Below are positions 25,015-33,185 of a stretch of 64,000 nt of DNA, in pieces. The stretch is taken from the NCBI RefSeq assembly GCF_036880405.1, contig NZ_JBAJJM010000007.1, positions 186,001-250,000 on the forward strand, written 5' to 3'. Under the pieces are notes generated by a model. It ran no database searches and was not told where the DNA came from. It saw nothing but the letters and a program-made list of their open reading frames with translations. Source of the DNA: Mannheimia indoligenes (lineage in GTDB: Bacteria > Pseudomonadota > Gammaproteobacteria > Enterobacterales > Pasteurellaceae). Each line of letters begins with the position of its first letter. The stretch's first letter is position 1. A program made the translations under genes and the position numbers.

Positions 25015-26037
25015 ATGCAAAAAATTTTCCCGGAAACACTCCAACTCTCTTTAAACAAAGGATTACAGCCCTTTTATTTATTAACAGGGAACGATTTACT
25101 GTTAGTTAATGAATCCAAAGATTTGATTATTCAATTTGCTCGTTCAAACGGCTTTGATGAAAAGAAAGAGATTGAAATTAAGAATGACACAAACTGGGAA
25201 ACTCTTTTTGAAGCAACTCAAGAGATGGGGCTATTTTTTACACGCCAAATTCTTATTCTCAATTTTCCTGAATCGCCAACGGCTACACAATTAAAAAAAC
25301 TTGCTGAGCTTTGTGCCTTAGTTCATTCTGATCTACTCTTTATTTTACATTTGCCAAAATTTTCCAAAACGATGGAAAAGCAGGCTTGGTTTAGTCAAAT
25401 TGAAGCTCAATTAATGCAAATTAATTGCCAAACGCCAGAAATCAGCAAGCTACCACAATGGTTAAGTAATCGAGCCAAAGAGATGAATTTACAGATTGAA
25501 GCTGAAGCAAATCAGCTACTCTGCTATAGCTACGAGGGCAACTTACTTGCATTAAAACAAGCATTACAACTACTACAGCTTCAATGCAATGATGGCAAAA
25601 TTACCCTTAATAAAGTCAAAGAAGTAGTGGAACATTCCGCTCAATTTACTCCATTCCAATGGATTGATGCCCTTTTTGAAGGGAAAATCGGAAGAGCTCA
25701 ACGCATTTTACATCACCTGCAAAATGAAGAAGTACAAGCGGTTGTTTTATTACGCATTGTGCAAAAAGAGCTACTGATTTTGCTTGAAATTACACGCTCT
25801 CCAACACCAGTATTAAGTGAGCAAGCTCTCTTTAATGGTAATTTACGACTAGAATTTGACCGCTTGAAGATCTGGCAAAATCGCAGACCATTCTACAGCC
25901 AAGTGGTACAACGTTTAACCTATAAAAAACTTTACGCCTTAATCCAACAACTTGCTGAATTAGAGCGTAAAGTCAAACAAGAATTTAGCGATGATATTTG
26001 GCTAGAGCTAGAGCGTTTCTCTGCTCAATTTGCATAA
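25015..26037 (+). CDS. holA: DNA polymerase III subunit delta
   Basis: HolA is the clamp-loader wrench that opens the beta clamp. It has 340 residues from ATG 25015. The start PETLQLSLNKGLQPFYLLTG and NDLLLVNES match the family N-terminus; the AAA-like domain and C-terminal collar helices follow. Four upstream in-frame codons from TTG 25003 overlap the hairpin and were not used. No clear Shine-Dalgarno is present, so translation may be coupled to lptE or start weakly. Confidence 0.93.
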   Translation: MQKIFPETLQLSLNKGLQPFYLLTGNDLLLVNESKDLIIQFARSNGFDEKKEIEIKNDTNWETLFEATQEMGLFFTRQILILNFPESPTATQLKKLAELCALVHSDLLFILHLPKFSKTMEKQAWFSQIEAQLMQINCQTPEISKLPQWLSNRAKEMNLQIEAEANQLLCYSYEGNLLALKQALQLLQLQCNDGKITLNKVKEVVEHSAQFTPFQWIDALFEGKIGRAQRILHHLQNEEVQAVVLLRIVQKELLILLEITRSPTPVLSEQALFNGNLRLEFDRLKIWQNRRPFYSQVVQRLTYKKLYALIQQLAELERKVKQEFSDDIWLELERFSAQFA

Positions 26038-26223
26038 CTAATATTTCTCCAAATCTTCACTGAAAAGCTCCGCCTCTTCACTCGCTATGGCGTGCTTTTC
26101 CGCCGCCCAATCGCCTAAATCAATGATCTGACAACGCTCACTACAAAACGGGCGGTATTTATTTTCCTTATTCCAAACCACTTCTTTTTCACAAGTTGGA
26201 CAATTTACGATAGTTTCTGGCAT
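26038..26223 (-). CDS. yacG: Zinc-binding DNA gyrase inhibitor YacG
   Basis: YacG is a 61-residue zinc protein that binds GyrB. The four-cysteine site is CPTCEKEV and PFCSERCQIIDLGDW, followed by the conserved acidic tail. It overlaps the 3' end of coaE by 19 bases, the normal coaE-yacG pairing. AAGGAGAAAG lies just upstream of its ATG. Confidence 0.95.
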   Translation of the reverse strand: MPETIVNCPTCEKEVVWNKENKYRPFCSERCQIIDLGDWAAEKHAIASEEAELFSEDLEKY

Positions 26224-26840
26224 TCTTTCTCCTTTTTTGCTAATACCAAGTATTTATGATATAACGCTTGAACCTGTTCTTTAATTAAAGGTAATCCTAG
26301 CTCAAGCGGGAGGTTATTTTCAATCACATCATCAGCGTAACTTAATCTTTCCTCACGGCTTACTTGAGCCTCCATTATATTTTTAATGGTTTCAGTTTTG
26401 CTTTTATCTCGCCTTGTGGCTCGTTCTAACTGAATTTCCGGGCTAACATCAATCACTAATACCCTATCGCAAAACTCGGTTAATTTATTTTCAATTAACA
26501 GAGGAACAACCCAAATCACATAACAAGCGGTCGATTCTTGCAATTTTTTTACCATTTCTGCCCGAATAGCTGGGTGAAGTAAATTATTCAGCCAGTTTTT
26601 TTCGGTTTCATTGTTAAATACAATTTGACGTAGCTTAGCTCGATCCAGCTCTTTTTCAGCGTTAAGAATATCTTCCCCGAAATGCTCTACTATTTGAGCC
26701 AACAGAGGCGTTCCTTTTTCTACCACTTGGCGAGCAACAATATCTGCATCAATAATTTCTACACCAAGCTCGGCAAATAAATCCGAAACTGTTGTTTTCC
26801 CACTACCGATTCCGCCTGTTAAGCCGACAACGTAAGTCAT
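26205..26840 (-). CDS. coaE: Dephospho-CoA kinase CoaE
   Basis: CoaE phosphorylates the 3'-hydroxyl of dephospho-CoA, the last step of coenzyme A synthesis. It has 211 residues. The P-loop is VGLTGGIGSGKTTVS at the N-terminus, then VEIIDADIVARQVVE and ATRRDKSKTE in the lid region. It follows pilD by 31 bases, so it may share the pilus transcript. The pilABCD-coaE-yacG order is usual in the family. An uptake signal encodes TAC in QESTACYVIW. Confidence 0.95.
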   Translation of the reverse strand: MTYVVGLTGGIGSGKTTVSDLFAELGVEIIDADIVARQVVEKGTPLLAQIVEHFGEDILNAEKELDRAKLRQIVFNNETEKNWLNNLLHPAIRAEMVKKLQESTACYVIWVVPLLIENKLTEFCDRVLVIDVSPEIQLERATRRDKSKTETIKNIMEAQVSREERLSYADDVIENNLPLELGLPLIKEQVQALYHKYLVLAKKEKECQKLS

Positions 26841-26871
26841 AAAAATTCCTCAAAATTAAAGTTTCTCAATT

Positions 26872-27528
26872 CTAGTAATTAATCCCCCTGCTTTCAAGCG
26901 TTACAACAATGCTCATCGCCAAACTCATAAACGGAATAAATGCCAACTTTTCTAAGTTTTGCTTTTTTATCCACCAATAAGCAAAATAGTAAAAAATACC
27001 TAGCAAACAGGCAATTAATATCAGCAATAACATTTTTTCTACATCAAATAAGGGAGATAAAGCTAGCAATAACAACATATCACCAGAGCCAAATGTTTCT
27101 TTTTTAAAAATAAGAGAGGAGAAAAGAGCTATGAATAGGCAAAGTAAAAAGGTAAATAGTAAAGTCTCATTATGGAAATTATTTAATCCTTCCCATAAAA
27201 CAAGTAGAAAAATAAGCCCGATATAGCGAGTATCTGTCAGGTAATAGCAAATATCTAAAAGGGAGAGAAAACAAAGTAGAATAAAAATTACGCCAATAGT
27301 CGGATTTTCCGAACAATACATAATAAGTGGAAAAAGCAGAAAAAAGAGGTTTGTCCATCTTGTTTGTTGAGGTTTTAACGCAGATTGTGCAATAAATTCC
27401 TGCTCGCTTAACTTAAGCTGATTGATTGAAATCATTTCTTGATAAATTTGCTGGTTTATTCGTGTCGCAAATCTTGGGATTTCTGCTTTAAACCAAAATG
27501 CGGATAAAATGGAAAGTAAAAGCCACAT
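26872..27528 (-). CDS. pilD: Type IV prepilin peptidase PilD, short form
   Basis: PilD is an inner-membrane aspartic protease that removes the prepilin leader. It has 218 residues and about six hydrophobic helices. The two catalytic aspartates appear in SLLDICYYLTD and GSGDMLLLLAL (GxGD motif). The N-terminal cytosolic domain with two CxxC motifs, which carries N-methyltransferase activity in longer homologues, is missing. Pasteurellaceae PilD proteins are known to be short. It starts three bases after pilC. Confidence 0.88.
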   Translation of the reverse strand: MWLLLSILSAFWFKAEIPRFATRINQQIYQEMISINQLKLSEQEFIAQSALKPQQTRWTNLFFLLFPLIMYCSENPTIGVIFILLCFLSLLDICYYLTDTRYIGLIFLLVLWEGLNNFHNETLLFTFLLCLFIALFSSLIFKKETFGSGDMLLLLALSPLFDVEKMLLLILIACLLGIFYYFAYWWIKKQNLEKLAFIPFMSLAMSIVVTLESRGINY

Positions 27529-27531
27529 AAA

Positions 27532-28728
27532 TTACTCCACTAAACTTCCCATATCAAAAATCGGTAAGTATAGCCCTATAATAATCGTACCGACAATCAC
27601 GCCCATTAGTAACATCAGCATTGGTTCTAATAGCTGGGAGAGAATATCAATTTGATAATCCAGTTTTTGTTGGTATATCTCGCTAATATGCTCACACATT
27701 TTAGCAACATTGCCGCTCCGCTCGCCTATTTCGATCATTTGTGGCATATCTAAGCCAAATACATTTGGGTTAATGCCTTGCGAAAATTTATAGCCCTGCT
27801 GCAAAAGATTAAGCATAAACTCAACCTCTTTTTGTAATATAGGGTCATCGCTTTTTTCGGATAAAAATGATTTTAATGCGACATCTAACGGAATATGAGC
27901 ATTCAACATTAATGCAATATTTTGGCTAAAAAAGACTATTCGTGCTTGTTCTATAATTTGCCTAAAAATAGGGAGTTTAGACAATAACCTAAGTTTCAAT
28001 TTTGTCCCCCAATTCCCTCTTTTTGCAAAAAATAAGAAAAAAATGACCGCTAGTAATAACAAAGTGAATAAAAGGTTTTTCTGCTCAATCAAACATCGAG
28101 AAAGAGAAAATAAAATGTCGGTAATCAGTGGTAAAGCTTGTGCTTTCGTACCATAAAGCTCGGCAAATTGTGGCACGATAAATACTAAAAGCCCGATAGA
28201 AAGAGATAGCGAGATAAACAGTACAATTGCAGGGTAAAACAGGATTTTCTTGACTTTTTTAGCCAGTTTATCTGATTTAACTCTGCTCTGTGCTAAGTTA
28301 GTTAAAATCAAACCGAGTTTTCCGCTCTGCTCGCCCATTTTAATCAGTTGAATTTCTTGGTTAGCGATAAATTTCCCTAGTTTTTCCAGTGATTGAGAAA
28401 AAGAATAGCCGCTTTCAATTAACTGAATTAGTTCACTTAGCCATTGATATAACCTAATATTTCGGCAATTTTGTGAAATCAAAAAGAGAGCTTGCTTTAA
28501 CGGTACGGCAGAATTCACTAACAATGCCAGTTGGGATAAAAATTGGCTGATTTCCTCTTTTTTCGGGTTTTGCGAAAAAACAAAGTTTCGGCTAACTCGA
28601 ATTTGCTCATAACCTTTTGCAAGTAATGTGCTTTCAAGCTCTTCTCGGCTTGAAGATAATAGCCTGCCTTTACGCTTTTGTTGGAAACGATCCACCGCTT
28701 TCCAATGAAATTCATAAATTTTAGCCAT
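27532..28728 (-). CDS. pilC: Type IV pilus inner-membrane platform protein PilC
   Basis: PilC is the GspF-family platform that couples the assembly ATPase to the pilus base. It has 398 residues and two repeated GspF domains, with glycine-rich segments MGEQSGKLG and IEIGERSGNVA, and about three membrane spans. Its ATG overlaps the end of pilB by eight bases; TTAGGAA precedes it. It is needed for DNA uptake in competent relatives. Confidence 0.94.
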   Translation of the reverse strand: MAKIYEFHWKAVDRFQQKRKGRLLSSSREELESTLLAKGYEQIRVSRNFVFSQNPKKEEISQFLSQLALLVNSAVPLKQALFLISQNCRNIRLYQWLSELIQLIESGYSFSQSLEKLGKFIANQEIQLIKMGEQSGKLGLILTNLAQSRVKSDKLAKKVKKILFYPAIVLFISLSLSIGLLVFIVPQFAELYGTKAQALPLITDILFSLSRCLIEQKNLLFTLLLLAVIFFLFFAKRGNWGTKLKLRLLSKLPIFRQIIEQARIVFFSQNIALMLNAHIPLDVALKSFLSEKSDDPILQKEVEFMLNLLQQGYKFSQGINPNVFGLDMPQMIEIGERSGNVAKMCEHISEIYQQKLDYQIDILSQLLEPMLMLLMGVIVGTIIIGLYLPIFDMGSLVE

Positions 28729-30112
28729 TTCCTAACACCCTCAAAATTTCTGCCTGATTGGTTTTTCCTTCCGCTAATTTTTCTTTCGCACTTTCAGCTA
28801 AGGTTTCAAAATCCAAACAAGCGGTCGTTTTTTCAAAATTTTTTGCAGATCGGCTGAATAGTTGATATACCCCAATTCTTCCTTTGTAGCCTTGATAGCA
28901 ATTTTCGCAACCGATGCCGCCACATTTTGTGCAAGTTCGTCTTAATAAACGTTGAGCCACCACGAGCAACAACGCATTTTTCAGCTCGAATTCTTTTATC
29001 CCGAGTTGCAACAATCGCTCAATTGCAGAAGGAGCATCATTGGTATGTAATGTTGAAAGCACTAAATGCCCTGTTTGAGCTGCTCTTAGGGCAATTTCCG
29101 CACTCTCTTCATCACGAATTTCCCCAAGCATAATGATGTCGGGGTCTTGACGGAGAAAGGTTCTCAAGAGTTGGCTGAAATCAAGATTAATGCCCCTGTT
29201 TACTTGGGTTTGAATAATACCTTCTATCTCAATTTCAATCGGATCTTCTGCCGTTAATATATGCTTTTCGCTAGTATTAAGATGGCTTAATGCACTATAT
29301 AAAGTGATACTTTTTCCGCTACCTGTTGGACCTGTTACTAAAATTAATCCTTGAGGTTGGTTGAGTGCATTGAGTAATTTTTCTTTTTGGTGTTGGTTAA
29401 AACCTAACTCCAGAAAATCCAAATTAGTCGGTTTATTCTTTTGAAGCCGAAGGACGACTTTTTCACCCAAATGGGTAGGTAGAGTTGAAACTCGGAAATC
29501 TAAGGTTTCCGCTAAAATTGTTTTGAAGTGAAATTGCCCATCTTGTGGTAAACGGGTTTCACTAATATCTAATTTAGCCAATAATTTAATGCGAGAAATC
29601 AGTCTACTCGATAAACTTTGTGGGAGTGTTTTATAAATATGTAGCACGCCATCAATTCTTAGTCTAATGAGTAACTTATCTTTTTGTGGTTCAAGATGAA
29701 TATCTGAAGCATTATTTTTTAAACAGAATTTAAACAGATTATCTAAAATTTGGATAATCGGATCATTTCTGTCTATTTGCTCCGAATGTGCTAATGAATA
29801 CGCTACATTATCCTCATAAATTTCACTCTGAAAGCTACTCTGTTCAGGTGAAAGGGCATTGAGCAGAAACTTCAATTCATCGGAGGAAATCAAAACAGGC
29901 TCAATCTGTTTATGGTAGATAAATGCAAAAATTTCACAGGCACTGATATTTTGCATATCGTCTACTGCCAACCATAATTGAGATTGTGTTTCTTGCAGTG
30001 GCACAGCCAAATATCGCAATAAAATCTGTTTTTCATTGCAATTTTTCTGCCACTGCTCGCTCGAAATTTCAATCATTTCTTGGTTGGCTAAATCGGTAAC
30101 AGTATACTCCAT
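28721..30112 (-). CDS. pilB: Type IV pilus assembly ATPase PilB
   Basis: PilB is the cytoplasmic hexameric ATPase that powers pilus extension. It has 463 residues, on the short side because the N-terminal domain is small. Walker A is VTGPTGSGKSITLYSAL and the Asp/Walker B region is RQDPDIIMLGEIRDEESAE. A C-terminal zinc site is CTKCGGIGCENC. It lies between pilA and pilC in one transcript. An uptake signal encodes TAC in EKTTACLDFE. Confidence 0.95.
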   Translation of the reverse strand: MEYTVTDLANQEMIEISSEQWQKNCNEKQILLRYLAVPLQETQSQLWLAVDDMQNISACEIFAFIYHKQIEPVLISSDELKFLLNALSPEQSSFQSEIYEDNVAYSLAHSEQIDRNDPIIQILDNLFKFCLKNNASDIHLEPQKDKLLIRLRIDGVLHIYKTLPQSLSSRLISRIKLLAKLDISETRLPQDGQFHFKTILAETLDFRVSTLPTHLGEKVVLRLQKNKPTNLDFLELGFNQHQKEKLLNALNQPQGLILVTGPTGSGKSITLYSALSHLNTSEKHILTAEDPIEIEIEGIIQTQVNRGINLDFSQLLRTFLRQDPDIIMLGEIRDEESAEIALRAAQTGHLVLSTLHTNDAPSAIERLLQLGIKEFELKNALLLVVAQRLLRRTCTKCGGIGCENCYQGYKGRIGVYQLFSRSAKNFEKTTACLDFETLAESAKEKLAEGKTNQAEILRVLGNG

Positions 30113-30134
30113 TTTGATTTCCTCAATTTCTTAA

Positions 30135-30614
30135 CTAACCATTTGGTGTAGCCGTAGCATTACAGAAACCAGCTGGGAAAAGGCTGGTATCTTTACCGCT
30201 ACAACTCGATGACCAACTAATCGTATTGTTTGCAAATTTTGGTGTTAACGTATAACTATAACCTTCAAGCGAGCCTTTGCCTGTTACGGTAATGATGCCT
30301 TTAGTTACGGTAATCGAATTAAGATATTTGGTTTCATTACCACTCGTTTTATTGGCTTGAATACCATTTGTACCACCGGAGCAATTATCCAGCCCATTAC
30401 TGTTATAAATACACAGCTCAACATCTGATTTATAGGAAGCCGAAGCCCGCAACAGCTCCGATAACGCTGCTTTTTGCGTATAAGAGTTGTAGGACGGAAT
30501 GGCAATAGTTGCAAGAATGGCAATGATCGCAATCACGATCATCAACTCAATTAAGGTAAACGCCTTGTGTAATTGACGAGTGTAAAGCGGTCTAAAATGT
30601 ACAATTTTTTGCAT
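30135..30614 (-). CDS. pilA: Type IV prepilin PilA with Ala at the -1 cleavage position
   Basis: This is the major subunit of the type IV pilus used for adhesion, twitching and DNA uptake. It has 159 residues. The leader is 18 residues long and ends LHKA before FTLIELMIVIAIIAILATIA, so the residue before the cleavage site is Ala rather than the nearly invariant Gly. Two cysteine pairs are visible in VELCIYN...DNCSGG and SSSCSGK...GFCNA. AAGGAATTTAT precedes ATG 30614. It is the first gene of pilABCD. Confidence 0.95.
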   Translation of the reverse strand: MQKIVHFRPLYTRQLHKAFTLIELMIVIAIIAILATIAIPSYNSYTQKAALSELLRASASYKSDVELCIYNSNGLDNCSGGTNGIQANKTSGNETKYLNSITVTKGIITVTGKGSLEGYSYTLTPKFANNTISWSSSCSGKDTSLFPAGFCNATATPNG

Positions 30615-30701
30615 ATAAATTCCTTATGAATAAAACGCCAAAATAGCTTGGCGATGAAAGTGTGCAAATTTTTTACCATTTTTGCGATAAACAAATTTCA
30701 A

Positions 30702-30723
30702 TTTTTCGATGCAGATCGAAAAA
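30702..30723. promoter_or_regulatory. Candidate competence CRP-S (Sxy-dependent) site
   Basis: TTTTTCGAT, GCAG, ATCGAAAAA forms a perfect 22-bp inverted repeat. It agrees with the Pasteurellaceae CRP-S pattern TTTTGCGATC...GATCGCAAAA at all but a few positions, including the C in place of the T of normal CRP sites. Its centre is 98 bases from the pilA start and 83 bases from the radA start. Confidence 0.6.
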
Positions 30724-30795
30724 ATAAAATTTCCATCTGTTTATCTATACAGTTTTTTGCTAGAATTCCATAAATTTGAGGATTGAGGATAAAAA

Positions 30796-32175
30796 ATGGC
30801 AAAAGCACCAAAAACCGCCTATGTTTGTAATGATTGCGGTGCAGAATATTCCCGTTGGATGGGGCAATGCAAAGAATGTAAGGCTTGGAATACGATTAGC
30901 GAAGTACGATTAATTTCGAGCAAAGAAGCTGCAAAATCTGACCGCTTCAGTGGCTATGCAGGCGAAACCTCAGGCAAAGTACAGGCACTTTCCGATATTA
31001 GCCTACAAGAAGTACCTCGTTTTAGTAGTGGCTTTAATGAGCTGGATCGAGTGCTAGGTGGTGGTGTTGTGCCGGGTTCAGCTATTCTGATTGGCGGACA
31101 CCCCGGTGCTGGGAAAAGTACATTATTGTTACAAGTAATGTGCGGATTGGCTCAACATATCCCAACTCTCTATGTAACAGGGGAAGAATCATTACAACAA
31201 GTTGCAATGCGTGCTAATCGTTTGGGTTTACCTACGCAAAATCTAAAAATGCTCTCTGAAACTTCTGTAGAGCATATTTGCAATATTGCCGACCAAGAAA
31301 AGCCGAAAATTATGGTGATCGACTCTATACAAGTAATGCACTTGTCAGATATTCAATCTTCTCCCGGCAGTGTTTCACAGGTTCGAGAATGTGCCTCGTT
31401 TTTAACTCGTTATGCCAAAACCCGCCAAGTGGCAATTATTATGGTTGGACACGTTACCAAAGATGGTACTCTTGCCGGTCCAAAAGTATTAGAACACGCG
31501 ATTGATGCCTCATTATTACTGGAAGGTGAATCTGACTCTCGTTTTAGAACCTTACGTAGCCAAAAAAACCGCTTTGGTGCGGTCAATGAATTAGGCGTAT
31601 TTGCAATGACAGAGCTGGGCTTGAAAGAAGTTAAAAACCCTTCTGCCATTTTCTTGAGCCGTAGCGAAGAGCAAACACCGGGTAGCTCGGTAATGGTGCT
31701 TTGGGAAGGGACACGTCCATTGCTGGTGGAAATTCAAGCGTTGGTGGATCACTCGATGCTGGCTAACCCTCGCCGTGTAGCAGTTGGTTTAGATCATAAC
31801 CGTTTATCGCTATTACTTGCCGTTTTACATCGACACGGCGGATTACAAATGTCGGATCAAGATGTTTTTGTGAACGTGGTTGGTGGCGTGAAAGTAACAG
31901 AAACTAGTGCCGATCTCGCCTTGATCTTAGCGTTAATTTCAAGTTTCCGAAATCGCCCTTTGCCGCAAGATTTAGTGGTGTTTGGTGAAGTAGGATTAGC
32001 TGGTGAAATCCGCCCTGTTACCAGCGGACAAGAACGTATCAGCGAAGCCGCTAAACACGGCTTTAGGCGAGCGATTATTCCACACGGAAACGCTCCCAAA
32101 AAAGCGATTAAAGATATGGAGGTATTTACCGTGAAAAAACTCAGCGATGCGTTAGATATTCTTGGCAATCTATAA
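30796..32175 (+). CDS. radA: DNA repair protein RadA (Sms)
   Basis: RadA is a RecA-like DnaB-type helicase that processes recombination intermediates. It has 459 residues. The N-terminal zinc finger is CNDCGAEYSRWMGQCKECKAW. Walker A is GGHPGAGKSTLLLQ, followed by the RadA-specific KNRFGAVNE. The C-terminal domain is Lon-protease-like but without catalytic Ser/Lys function in this family. GAGGAT precedes the ATG. TAGAAT (30761-30766) is a likely -10. It is divergent from pilA. Confidence 0.96.
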   Translation: MAKAPKTAYVCNDCGAEYSRWMGQCKECKAWNTISEVRLISSKEAAKSDRFSGYAGETSGKVQALSDISLQEVPRFSSGFNELDRVLGGGVVPGSAILIGGHPGAGKSTLLLQVMCGLAQHIPTLYVTGEESLQQVAMRANRLGLPTQNLKMLSETSVEHICNIADQEKPKIMVIDSIQVMHLSDIQSSPGSVSQVRECASFLTRYAKTRQVAIIMVGHVTKDGTLAGPKVLEHAIDASLLLEGESDSRFRTLRSQKNRFGAVNELGVFAMTELGLKEVKNPSAIFLSRSEEQTPGSSVMVLWEGTRPLLVEIQALVDHSMLANPRRVAVGLDHNRLSLLLAVLHRHGGLQMSDQDVFVNVVGGVKVTETSADLALILALISSFRNRPLPQDLVVFGEVGLAGEIRPVTSGQERISEAAKHGFRRAIIPHGNAPKKAIKDMEVFTVKKLSDALDILGNL

Positions 32176-32183
32176 AATAACAA

Positions 32184-32219
32184 TACCGCTTAAAGCTGAG
32201 CTATAAGCGGTCTTTTTTC
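32184..32219 (+). terminator. Terminator after radA
   Basis: ACCGCTTA (32185-32192) pairs with TAAGCGGT (32104 offset: 32204-32211), followed by CTTTTTT. The arms resemble uptake-signal cores. Confidence 0.8.
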
Positions 32220-32228
32220 ACTAAAATT

Positions 32229-32459
32229 TTACGCCTGTGCGACTTCGGATTTATTACCTTTAAAAATATAATACAAATTAATGCAAACCACCAAAGCATT
32301 CAAACCTGTTACCGGAATTGAGCCAATCAGCAAACCATAAACCACAAAACAGGCACAACCTAATGAATTGACTAAACGAAGTTTAATTACATCTTTTAAT
32401 AAAAACGAACTAGCAACTAATACCATTGCGACATAGCCTAAAATTTCAACATAGTTCAT
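32229..32459 (-). CDS. Small three-helix membrane protein (YgjV/SWEET-like)
   Basis: This is a 76-residue inner-membrane protein with three hydrophobic segments at about 5-22, 28-47 and 52-68. The pattern, with LVNSLGCACFVVYGLLIGS followed by GLNALVVCINLYYIFK, resembles half of YgjV and the semiSWEET arrangement of three helices. The substrate is unknown. AGGAG lies six bases before the ATG. It is convergent with radA. Confidence 0.72.
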   Translation of the reverse strand: MNYVEILGYVAMVLVASSFLLKDVIKLRLVNSLGCACFVVYGLLIGSIPVTGLNALVVCINLYYIFKGNKSEVAQA

Positions 32460-32584
32460 TGAAGTCTCCTAAAATTAAAATAAACACCTATATTCTAAAA
32501 TGTCTGCGATTATTTGTATCTAAGGCTAAAAATAGCAAAGGTTTGCGTTCATATTTTTCTTTTTGATTGCTTATTTATTCACCA

Positions 32585-33073
32585 TTAACGACGTTTAAGC
32601 AGCATAAAACGACAACGATAAGGGTTATTTTCATCAATTTCTGACCATTTTTCTTCCACAAATTGCCAATTTTCTTCATCAAATTCGAAGAAGGTATCGC
32701 CCTCAATTTCTGCCTGAATTTCGGTTAAATAAAGCGTATCTGCCGTTGGTAAGGCTTGTTTAAATAACTCTCCGCCACCGATAATCATAATTTCATCGCT
32801 ATTTGCAAAACTTTTGGCTAATTCGACCGCTTGTTCTAGCGATTCGGCGGAATAAGCTCCCTCCACAGTGAAACCTGAACGAGAAAGAATAATGTTCGGG
32901 CGTTTTGGTAGTAGTCTGCCGATGGATTCATAGGTTTTTCGCCCCATAATCACTGGTTTTCCTACTGTATTTTGACGAAACCACGCCAAATCTACAGGTA
33001 AATGCCACGGCATTTGGTTATCTTTGCCAATCACTTTATTCTGAGTTCGAGCGACTATAACGCTAATTTTCAT
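32585..33073 (-). CDS. folA: Dihydrofolate reductase
   Basis: FolA reduces dihydrofolate to tetrahydrofolate with NADPH and is the target of trimethoprim. It has 162 residues. Family segments are ISVIVARTQNKVIGKDNQMP, then WHLPVDLAWFR, VIMGRKTYESIG and MIIGGGELFKQAL. I chose ATG 33073 because AAGGAACAG lies just upstream; the frame is open seven codons further. It is divergent from proB. Confidence 0.96.
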   Translation of the reverse strand: MKISVIVARTQNKVIGKDNQMPWHLPVDLAWFRQNTVGKPVIMGRKTYESIGRLLPKRPNIILSRSGFTVEGAYSAESLEQAVELAKSFANSDEIMIIGGGELFKQALPTADTLYLTEIQAEIEGDTFFEFDEENWQFVEEKWSEIDENNPYRCRFMLLKRR

Positions 33074-33185
33074 TTTCTGTTCCTTTTTATGCATTTTGGT
33101 TTGATTTTATATCAAATTAAACGTGATTTTACACCCTAAAAATGATAATTTTGACAGCATTATTTTTTAATAAAGTGAAAGCATT

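Noticed and set aside
30680..30701. A second possible CRP-S site, TTTTGCGAT followed by AAACAAATTTCAA
   Set aside because: The left half is a good match but the right half is not, and the neighbouring 22-bp palindrome is much better.
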